Assembly (NCBI GenBank): GCA_947306605.1
Contig: CAMZHB010000125.1
Location: 1-5,573, forward strand
Length of the DNA: 5,573 nt
Direction of reading: 5' to 3'
DNA from: an uncultured Prevotellaceae bacterium
GTDB taxonomy: Bacteria; Bacteroidota; Bacteroidia; Bacteroidales; Bacteroidaceae
The first letter of the stretch is position 1. Each line of letters opens with the position of its first letter. Position numbers and translations under genes: made by a program. The notes beneath the pieces are model-generated. The model was not told where the DNA came from, made no database searches, and saw only the letters and a program-made list of their open reading frames with translations. This document shows positions 1 to 5,573 of the stretch, one piece after another.

Positions 1-2207
1 CTTCGAAACGCACAGACGATGGTACAATTTATTCGGAACATGCCACGTACACGACATGCGATCATGATCCCCCGCATTTCTATTTGGCTCTGTCGCGTGC
101 CAAAGTCAAGCCAGGCAAAGAGGCATTCTTTGGCCCTGCCTATTTAGTTGTGGAAGACGTTCCCCTGCCTCTTGCCATCCCATTCGGCTTTTTCCCGTTC
201 CGTAAGAAATACTCGAGTGGTTTTATCATGCCTACATACGGCGATGAGACGAATCGAGGTTTCTATCTGCGCGACGGTGGCTACTATTTCGCAATCAGCG
301 ATTACATGGACCTGAAAATACTCGGTGAAATCTATACTAAGGGTTCGTGGGGTCTGAATGGCGAGACTACATATCGGAAACGCTATCGCTACAGCGGGAA
401 TTTCTATGCCAATTACCAAAACACCGTTGAAGGCGAGAAGAACATGCCCGATTATCAGAAGACCACAAGTTTTAAAATCCAGTGGACACATCGCCAAGAC
501 CCCAAGTCGTCGCCGAATTCCTCGCTTTCAGCCAGCGTCAACTTCGCTACATCAAGTTTCGAACGCAAGAATTTGAGCAGTATGTACAACCCTGCGTCAT
601 ATACACAAAGCACCCGGACGTCTTCCGTCAGTTATTCCCGCTCTTTCCCCTCCATAGGACTTACCATAGCCACCTCCACGAATCTCACCCAAAATGTACA
701 GGATTCCACCCTAGCTCTCTCTCTGCCAGACCTAAACGTAACACTTAGCCGCTTCTATCCTTTCAAGCGCAAACGCCTGATGGGTCGCCCGAAATGGTAT
801 GAGAAGATTTCCATGAGTTACACAGGCCGCCTTTCAAACAGCATCTCTACGAAAGAAGACAAGTTGCTTCACAGCGACCTTATTAAAGACTGGCGTAACG
901 GCATGTACCACGATATTCCAATCAGTGCTTCGTTCCAATTGTTCAAATATATTAATATCTCGCCGACATTTGCTTTTCACGACCGCATGTATACAAACAA
1001 AATAATGCGGTCATGGGACACAGATGCCCAACGTGTAATCAATGATACCGTGTATGGCTTCTACAATGTTTATGATTGGAATCTTTCCCTTTCAGCCAAC
1101 ACGACACTATACGGATTTTATAAGCCTTGGAAGAGCCTTAGCAAGAAAATAATGGCAGTCAGGCACGTCCTGAAGCCGACTGTGTCCTACAGTTTTGCAC
1201 CTGACTTCAGCTCATCATCATATGGTTACTACGATTCATATGTTCGTACCGATGCTATGGGAAACGTAACAACGGAAACCTATTCTCCGTTCGCACATGG
1301 ACTATATTCGGTTCCCGGACGCGGGAAAATGGGTAGCATCTCCTTATCTCTTTCCAATAATCTTGAAATGAAGATTCGCAGTGACAAGGATTCCACCGGC
1401 GAACGCAAAATTAGTCTGATTGACGAACTGTATGGTGCAATGAGTTACAACTTTGCTGCCGTTACACGGCCTTGGAGCAATCTCAATACACGTGTCCGTC
1501 TGAAGTTATCCAAACGTTATACGTTTAGTATGGCAGCTGTGTTTGCTACCTACGCTTATCAGTTTGATGAGAACGGACGTGTTGTTGTTGGCGACCGTAC
1601 TGAGTGGAGCTATGGGCGTTTTGGGCGTTTCCAAGGCACATCCCAGAACTTGTCATACACATTTAGTAATTCCATGTTTAGTAAAAAGAAACGTGCAAAG
1701 GGAGATACGAACGAGGACGATGAAACAGATGAGGACGAAGAACTGGAAGGTGATACCAATATCGACCCTGACTTGCGCGGAACTCAGGCTGAAAAGAAGA
1801 CTCAGGCTAAATTGGACGACAATGGCTATATGAAATTCTCCATTCCTTGGACTTTCACAGTTTCTTACGGTATTACAATGTCTGAAAACACGCGTGGCCG
1901 CATCAATCCCCGAACCATGCGCTACCCATACAAATTTTCACAGACGCTTAACTTTTCCGGGAACATCCGTCTTTCAGATGGGTGGAACATTAATTATTCC
2001 TCCGGCTACGATTTCAATTACCATAAGCTCAGTATGACGACTGCTTCGCTGACTCGCGATTTACATTGTTTCTCTATGTCTTGTTCTGTCGTCTTGAGAC
2101 CATATACCAGTTATAATTTCAGCTTCCGTGCCAAGATATCTACACTCGCTGACGTTTTGAAGTGGGATAAGCGCAGCAGTTACAGTTCCAATATTGACTG
2201 GTATTGA
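1..2207 (+). CDS. lptD: LPS-assembly outer-membrane protein LptD (5'-truncated)
   Basis: The frame is open from the window edge (first full codon at base 3) to a TGA at 2205-2207, giving 734 visible residues. The true start lies upstream; the TTG at 84 is an internal Leu codon, because family-like sequence precedes it. LptD is the outer-membrane beta-barrel that, with the lipoprotein LptE, receives lipopolysaccharide from the periplasmic Lpt bridge and inserts it into the outer leaflet. Visible residues 10-70 hold the end of the OstA-like periplasmic domain and the entry to the barrel, with the family-typical segments TTCD, GPAYLVVEDVPLPLAIPFGF and, further on, LRDGGYYFAISDYMDLK. The rest alternates polar and aromatic residues as in barrel strands and ends in Trp-Tyr. 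Residues about 561-607 form a Lys-rich then Asp/Glu-rich loop. The only cysteines seen are 19, 689 and 694. From memory, Bacteroidales homologues have roughly 850-930 residues, so the signal peptide and much of the N-domain are outside the window. The family call is secure; the symbol follows the Bacteroidota naming of this divergent branch. Confidence 0.9.
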   Translation, partial: SKRTDDGTIYSEHATYTTCDHDPPHFYLALSRAKVKPGKEAFFGPAYLVVEDVPLPLAIPFGFFPFRKKYSSGFIMPTYGDETNRGFYLRDGGYYFAISDYMDLKILGEIYTKGSWGLNGETTYRKRYRYSGNFYANYQNTVEGEKNMPDYQKTTSFKIQWTHRQDPKSSPNSSLSASVNFATSSFERKNLSSMYNPASYTQSTRTSSVSYSRSFPSIGLTIATSTNLTQNVQDSTLALSLPDLNVTLSRFYPFKRKRLMGRPKWYEKISMSYTGRLSNSISTKEDKLLHSDLIKDWRNGMYHDIPISASFQLFKYINISPTFAFHDRMYTNKIMRSWDTDAQRVINDTVYGFYNVYDWNLSLSANTTLYGFYKPWKSLSKKIMAVRHVLKPTVSYSFAPDFSSSSYGYYDSYVRTDAMGNVTTETYSPFAHGLYSVPGRGKMGSISLSLSNNLEMKIRSDKDSTGERKISLIDELYGAMSYNFAAVTRPWSNLNTRVRLKLSKRYTFSMAAVFATYAYQFDENGRVVVGDRTEWSYGRFGRFQGTSQNLSYTFSNSMFSKKKRAKGDTNEDDETDEDEELEGDTNIDPDLRGTQAEKKTQAKLDDNGYMKFSIPWTFTVSYGITMSENTRGRINPRTMRYPYKFSQTLNFSGNIRLSDGWNINYSSGYDFNYHKLSMTTASLTRDLHCFSMSCSVVLRPYTSYNFSFRAKISTLADVLKWDKRSSYSSNIDWY

Positions 2208-2221
2208 TTAGTCGGAGGGGA

Positions 2222-2260
2222 ACATGTAAATGAAAGGCAGATTTTGCCTTGATGACATGT
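2222..2260 (+). repeat. Imperfect hairpin after lptD
   Basis: ACATGT at 2222-2227 is matched by ACATGT at 2255-2260, which is self-complementary and so can form the outer stem. Inside it, AAGGCA (2234-2239) pairs perfectly with TGCCTT (2245-2250) around a 5-nt loop. The two stems are separated by a small asymmetric internal loop. It begins 15 bases after the lptD stop and has no T tract directly behind it, so alone it is more likely an RNA 3'-end stabiliser or the first half of a composite terminator than a terminator itself. Confidence 0.5.
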
Positions 2261-2261
2261 G

Positions 2262-2297
2262 AACAGGCCTTCTAATGGCTTTTTTGTCGCTTTTTTA
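2262..2297 (+). terminator. Probable intrinsic terminator of lptD
   Basis: AGGCC at 2265-2269 can pair with GGCTT at 2277-2281 (five pairs, one of them G-U) around a 7-nt loop. The stem runs straight into six T residues (2280-2285), with a second run of six T at 2292-2297. The stem is short, but its position 55-90 bases after the lptD stop and ahead of a separate candidate promoter fits termination of lptD transcripts. Folding energy was not computed. Confidence 0.55.
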
Positions 2298-2302
2298 TAT
2301 GT

Positions 2303-2315
2303 AAAACGACGTTTT
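2303..2315. promoter_or_regulatory. 13-bp operator-like palindrome upstream of recQ
   Basis: AAAACG-A-CGTTTT is a perfect 6+6 inverted repeat with a single central base. The spacer is too small for an RNA hairpin loop, so if it is functional it would act as a DNA site for a dimeric regulator. It lies 22 bp upstream of the candidate recQ -33 element. The regulator is unknown and chance occurrence in this A/T-rich gap is possible. Confidence 0.3.
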
Positions 2316-2337
2316 CCTGAATTTTTTTTGAGAAACA

Positions 2338-2370
2338 CTTGGTATTTACGCAAACTTGTTTATAACTTTG
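2338..2370 (+). promoter_or_regulatory. Candidate Bacteroidota-type promoter for recQ
   Basis: TAACTTTG at 2363-2370 is an exact match to the Bacteroidota -7 consensus TAnnTTTG. A CTTG at 2338-2341, three of four bases of the TTTG -33 element, lies 21 bp upstream of it. Transcription would start a few bases after 2370, giving a leader of roughly 30 nt before the recQ ATG. The assignment rests on the motif alone. Confidence 0.55.
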
Positions 2371-2400
2371 TTTACTGACAGCGCCATTATATCAGAAACG

Positions 2401-2412
2401 ATGAATAAATGA
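2401..2412 (+). other. Three-codon leader ORF overlapping the recQ start
   Basis: ATG AAT AAA TGA (Met-Asn-Lys-stop) ends over the recQ initiation codon in an ATGA overlap: its TGA is 2410-2412 and the recQ ATG is 2409-2411. This arrangement can couple reinitiation to a minimal upstream ORF. There is no Shine-Dalgarno sequence before either ATG, so translation of this mini-ORF is unproven and it may be coincidence. Confidence 0.25.
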
Positions 2413-4589
2413 GAGAACGTAGTGAGTTGACTAACCATTTGAAGCATTACTTCGGCTTTGATACATTCAAGGGCGGACAAGAGGCAATTATCCGTAGCCT
2501 GCTTGACGGAAAAGATGCTTTTGTGCTGATGCCTACAGGTGGAGGTAAATCGCTTTGTTACCAATTACCGGCGCTGATGCTTGAAGGTACGGCCATCGTT
2601 GTCTCTCCTTTGATTGCTTTGATGAAGAATCAAGTGGACGTAATCCGTAATTTGAGTGAAGAAGACGGAATCGCTCATTTTATGAACTCGACATTGAATA
2701 AAGTGGCTTTGGAACAGGTAAAAGCAGATATACTTGAAGGGAAGACAAAGATGCTTTATGTGGCTCCTGAGACGTTGACTAAAGAAGACAACTTGCCGTT
2801 CTTCCGTCAAATGAAGATTTCATTTTACGCTATAGACGAGGCTCATTGTATTTCAGAGTGGGGTCATGATTTTCGAGTTGAATATCGTAAAATCCGTCCG
2901 ACGATTGATGCCATCGGACGCGCTCCTATCATCGCCTTGACTGCTACTGCTACGGACAAAGTACGCATTGACATTAAAAAGAATCTGGGTATTCCCGACG
3001 CATACGAATATAAAAGTTCTTTTAACCGACCTAACCTTTACTATGAAGTACGCCCTAAGACGCGTGATGTGGAACGTGATATCATACGTTTTATTAAGTC
3101 GCACCCAGGTAAAAGTGGTATCATATATTGTTTGAGCCGGAAGCGCGTGGAAACTTTGGCTGAAATACTATGTGCCAATGATATTAAAGCAGCTCCCTAT
3201 CATGCAGGAATGGAAGCCGCTGTGCGAAGCGCAACTCAGGATGACTTCCTGATGGAAAGGATTGACGTGATTGTGGCAACGATTGCGTTCGGCATGGGAA
3301 TTGATAAACCTGATGTGAGGTTCGTGATACACTATGATATTCCCAAGAGTCTAGAAGGTTATTATCAAGAAACTGGACGCGCAGGTAGAGATGGCGGCGA
3401 AGGAAAATGTATTGCATTTTATTCGCAAAAAGACTTGCAAAAGCTGGAAAAGTTTATGGAAGACAAACCTTTGTCTGAACAGGACATAGGACGACAATTG
3501 CTGAAGGAAACAGCATCCTATGCGGAATCGAGTGTATGTCGACGTAAGTTACTGTTGCATTACTTTGGCGAGGAGTATAATGAAGAAAACTGTGGTAATT
3601 GTGATAATTGTTTAAATCCCCAAAAACGCGTGGAAGCAAAACAACAATTGGCCCATATACTGGAAATAGTGTTGGCCATCAAAGAGAATTTTGACGAGGA
3701 TTATGTGCTTGATTTGATAATGGGACGTGATACGGATGAGATTATTGCGCAGAAGCATGATGTCCTAGAATTGTTCGGCATAGGCGAGGATGACGATGAG
3801 AAGATATGGCAGTCTGTGCTGCGACAGGCAGTACTGATGGGCTATCTGGAAAAAGATATCGAAAATTCGGGAGTTCTGAAAATAACTCCCATAGGTTACG
3901 CTTTTTTGAAGAAACCTGTCTCGTTCGTAGTCACGGTTGACAATGACTTTGACGAAGAAGAGAAGGATAGTCCAATACAGAGTGGTGCGAATGGTGCTGT
4001 TGACCCAGTGCTATACCAGATGCTGAATGATTTGCGAAAACGTATGTCGAAGGATCTGGAATTACCTCCTTATATTATTTTCCAAGATACTTCGCTTGAG
4101 GCAATGGCAACGACATATCCGGAGACAATTGAGGAATTACAGAACATTCCTGGCGTGGGTGTCGGTAAGGCGAAGAAATATGGCAAGGAGTTTTGTGAAT
4201 TGATTAGGCGTCATTGCGAGGAAAATGAGATTGAACGCCCAGACGACCTTCGTATTCGTACGGTGGCGAATAAGTCTAAACTGAAAGTTTCCATTATTCA
4301 AAGCATTGACCGTCTTGTTGCATTGGATGACATTGCCGAAGTGAACGGCATTGATTTTGATGAACTCTTGGACGAGATTGAAGCGATAGTGTATTCGGGA
4401 ACGAAAATAAATATTGACTACTTTTTGCGTGAAGTTATCGATGATGACAAAATCGACGAGATATATGAGTATTTCCAGGAATCGGAAACCGATGACCTAA
4501 ATGAGGCCATCGAAGAACTTGGCGATGATTTCACTGAAGAGGAGGTAAGACTGGTAAGAATCAAGTTTATTTCAGATAATGCGAACTGA
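2409..4589 (+). CDS. recQ: ATP-dependent DNA helicase RecQ
   Basis: This complete 726-residue protein is a superfamily 2 helicase that unwinds DNA 3' to 5' in recombinational repair and replication-fork processing. Visible motifs are: motif 0 with FGFDTFKGGQ (15-24), Walker A GGGKS (44-48), DEAH (143-146) followed by the RecQ aromatic-rich loop with Trp151 and Phe155, motif III LTATAT (177-182), motif V around 288-300, and motif VI QETGRAGRDG (320-329). The zinc site is Cys377, Cys395, Cys398 and Cys401. A winged-helix region follows (about 403-515), then an acidic linker (511-520) and an HRDC domain (about 533-603) with a helix-hairpin-like PGVGVGKAKK. A further 120 residues form an acidic helical tail, possibly the HTH_40-type domain found on some RecQ proteins. 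The E. coli enzyme has about 610 residues, so the extra length is this tail. The ATG at 2409 is preceded directly by an in-frame TAA (2406-2408), and the next Met would lie inside the helicase core, so the start is firm. No Shine-Dalgarno is seen, as is usual in Bacteroidota. Confidence 0.97.
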   Translation: MRERSELTNHLKHYFGFDTFKGGQEAIIRSLLDGKDAFVLMPTGGGKSLCYQLPALMLEGTAIVVSPLIALMKNQVDVIRNLSEEDGIAHFMNSTLNKVALEQVKADILEGKTKMLYVAPETLTKEDNLPFFRQMKISFYAIDEAHCISEWGHDFRVEYRKIRPTIDAIGRAPIIALTATATDKVRIDIKKNLGIPDAYEYKSSFNRPNLYYEVRPKTRDVERDIIRFIKSHPGKSGIIYCLSRKRVETLAEILCANDIKAAPYHAGMEAAVRSATQDDFLMERIDVIVATIAFGMGIDKPDVRFVIHYDIPKSLEGYYQETGRAGRDGGEGKCIAFYSQKDLQKLEKFMEDKPLSEQDIGRQLLKETASYAESSVCRRKLLLHYFGEEYNEENCGNCDNCLNPQKRVEAKQQLAHILEIVLAIKENFDEDYVLDLIMGRDTDEIIAQKHDVLELFGIGEDDDEKIWQSVLRQAVLMGYLEKDIENSGVLKITPIGYAFLKKPVSFVVTVDNDFDEEEKDSPIQSGANGAVDPVLYQMLNDLRKRMSKDLELPPYIIFQDTSLEAMATTYPETIEELQNIPGVGVGKAKKYGKEFCELIRRHCEENEIERPDDLRIRTVANKSKLKVSIIQSIDRLVALDDIAEVNGIDFDELLDEIEAIVYSGTKINIDYFLREVIDDDKIDEIYEYFQESETDDLNEAIEELGDDFTEEEVRLVRIKFISDNAN

Positions 4590-4630
4590 TGCGGTTGCTT
4601 TTGAGTTAAAATTACCGAATAATACCGCAT
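4589..4630 (+). repeat. Inverted repeat between recQ and guaB
   Basis: ATGCGGT at 4589-4595, beginning on the last base of the recQ stop codon, is perfectly repeated in reverse complement as ACCGCAT at 4624-4630. The 28-nt interior offers an alternative fold: CGGT (4592-4595) with ACCG (4614-4617), enclosing TTTT (4599-4602) with AAAA (4608-4611). There is no T tract after either stem, so it is a weak terminator candidate at best. Its right arm abuts the candidate guaB -33 element. Confidence 0.35.
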
Positions 4631-4655
4631 TTGTCAGAATATAATTGTAATTTTG
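4630..4655 (+). promoter_or_regulatory. Candidate Bacteroidota-type promoter for guaB
   Basis: TAATTTTG at 4648-4655 fits TAnnTTTG exactly. A perfect TTTG at 4630-4633 lies 14 bp upstream, which is shorter than the usual spacing of about 19-21 bp, so the -33 assignment is doubtful while the -7 element is good. Transcription would start near 4660, leaving a leader of only about 15-20 nt, too short to hold a riboswitch. Confidence 0.5.
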
Positions 4656-4660
4656 TGCGC

Positions 4661-4672
4661 AATAAATTTATT
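4661..4672. promoter_or_regulatory. 12-bp AT palindrome in the guaB leader
   Basis: AATAAATTTATT is a perfect palindrome ending 4 bases before the guaB ATG and overlapping the predicted transcription start. It could be a repressor site, or simply the A/T-rich unstructured leader that Bacteroidota use instead of a Shine-Dalgarno. All of its bases are A or T, so chance is a serious alternative. Confidence 0.25.
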
Positions 4673-4676
4673 AATT

Positions 4677-5573
4677 ATGGCTTCATTTATTGCAGATAAG
4701 ATTGTGTCGGACGGCTTGACATATGACGATGTATTGTTGATTCCGGCATACTCGGAGGTTTTGCCGAGAACAGTGCAGTTAGGCACTAGGTTTTCGAGAA
4801 ATATTGATTTAAACATTCCTTTTGTTTCCGCAGCCATGGATACTGTTACCGAATCAACTATGGCAATAGCCATTGCCCGTGAAGGTGGTATTGGGGTTAT
4901 TCACAAAAATATGAGCATAGAGGAACAGGCTCGTCAGGTGGCCATCGTAAAACGTGCAGAGAATGGCATGATTTATGACCCCGTGACTATTCAGCGTGGC
5001 TCAACGGTTCGTGATGCTTTGGCCCTTATGAATGAATATCATATTGGTGGTATACCTGTTGTTGACGGAGATAAAAAGTTGGTGGGAATTGTTACGAACC
5101 GCGATTTGCGATTTGAGCGCGACATGGATAAGAGTGTGGATACCATTATGACGCATGAGAATTTGGTAACCACAACTCAACAAACCGACCTTATTGGTGC
5201 ATCGCGTATTCTTCAAGAAAACAAAATCGAAAAGCTCCCTGTTGTGGACAAGGATGGCCGTCTTATTGGTTTGATTACATATAAGGATATTACCAAGGCA
5301 AAAGACAAGCCAATGGCTTGTAAAGACAGTAAGGGACGCCTTCGTGTGGCTGCTGGTGTCGGTGTTACGAATGACACACTTGAACGCATGGAAGCCCTCA
5401 TTAGAGCTGGGGCAGATGCCATCGTTATTGACACTGCACATGGTCATTCCAAAAATGTGATTGATAAACTAACCGAAGCCAAAAAGCATTTTACTGATGT
5501 TGATATCGTGGTTGGTAATGTTGCAACGGGTGAAGCCGCAAAAATGTTAGCAGATGCCGGCGCTGATGCTGTT
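4677..5573 (+). CDS. guaB: IMP dehydrogenase (3'-truncated by window)
   Basis: The frame is open from the ATG at 4677 to the window edge, giving 299 residues of a family that normally has about 490. The enzyme oxidises IMP to XMP with NAD+, the first committed and rate-limiting step of guanine nucleotide synthesis, in the cytoplasm. The N-terminus reads LTYDDVLLIPAYSEVLP (14-30), the classic IMPDH opening. The first part of the (beta/alpha)8 barrel includes SAAMDTVTES (51-60) and GGIGVIHKNMS (70-80). Two CBS domains, the regulatory Bateman module that binds purine nucleotides in this family, occupy about 95-150 and 155-212. The barrel resumes with VAAGVGV (224-230), the NAD-site Asp252 in VIDTAHGHS, and GNVAT (280-284). 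The catalytic Cys loop and the mobile flap are beyond the window. An in-frame TAA at 4620-4622 and family alignment fix the start. The leader is A/T-rich with no Shine-Dalgarno. Guanine nucleotide feedback through the Bateman module is likely but not visible here. Confidence 0.97.
   Translation, partial: MASFIADKIVSDGLTYDDVLLIPAYSEVLPRTVQLGTRFSRNIDLNIPFVSAAMDTVTESTMAIAIAREGGIGVIHKNMSIEEQARQVAIVKRAENGMIYDPVTIQRGSTVRDALALMNEYHIGGIPVVDGDKKLVGIVTNRDLRFERDMDKSVDTIMTHENLVTTTQQTDLIGASRILQENKIEKLPVVDKDGRLIGLITYKDITKAKDKPMACKDSKGRLRVAAGVGVTNDTLERMEALIRAGADAIVIDTAHGHSKNVIDKLTEAKKHFTDVDIVVGNVATGEAAKMLADAGADAV

Noticed and set aside
84..86. TTG as the start codon of the first gene
   Set aside because: The same frame runs upstream to the window edge and encodes LptD-like residues (including TTCD), so the TTG is an internal Leu codon.
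144..497. Minus-strand open frame of 117 codons opposite lptD
   Set aside because: It lies entirely within the strongly supported lptD frame, has no recognisable domain, and no promoter or ribosome site was seen for it.
1543..1833. Plus-strand open frame of 96 codons overlapping the charged loop of LptD
   Set aside because: It is an out-of-frame shadow of lptD with no family resemblance, and the lptD frame continues intact through it.
4640..4645. TATAAT, an exact sigma70 -10 hexamer upstream of guaB
   Set aside because: No -35-like hexamer lies 16-18 bp upstream, and the primary sigma factor of Bacteroidota uses the TAnnTTTG type, present 3 bases further on. A/T-rich chance match.
4656..4676. 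Possible riboswitch controlling guaB
   Set aside because: The predicted leader is only about 15-20 nt, too short for any known aptamer.
5001..5447. Minus-strand open frame of 148 codons opposite guaB
   Set aside because: It is antisense to the conserved CBS and barrel coding region of IMP dehydrogenase, and its translation looks like no known family.

Overview
This window looks like an ordinary chromosomal housekeeping region from a Bacteroidota bacterium, most likely order Bacteroidales and possibly a Prevotella-like genus. Three things point there. The first gene is the Bacteroidota-type LptD. The recQ and guaB leaders carry TAnnTTTG -7 elements of the Bacteroidota promoter type. The starts lack a Shine-Dalgarno sequence and sit in A/T-rich leaders. 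The order and genus are inferences from protein resemblance, not from a search.

Three genes lie on the plus strand, two of them cut by the window edges. Bases 1-2207 are the 3' part of lptD, the outer-membrane translocon that places lipopolysaccharide on the cell surface. A 201-bp gap follows, with a two-hairpin stretch ending in T tracts (probable terminator), a 13-bp operator-like palindrome and a candidate recQ promoter. Bases 2409-4589 are a complete recQ helicase gene with a C-terminal extension beyond the HRDC domain. An 87-bp gap then holds an inverted repeat, a candidate promoter and a 12-bp AT palindrome. Bases 4677-5573 are the 5' 299 codons of guaB (IMP dehydrogenase), cut before the catalytic cysteine loop.

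The genes serve unrelated functions: envelope biogenesis, DNA repair and guanine nucleotide synthesis. Each gap has its own candidate promoter, so they read as neighbours transcribed separately rather than one functional operon. I found no mobile element, CRISPR array, RNA gene, toxin-antitoxin pair or defence island, and no undescribed system. The points most worth a second look are the three-cysteine pattern and charged loop of LptD, the RecQ tail, and the small palindromes in the two promoter regions.
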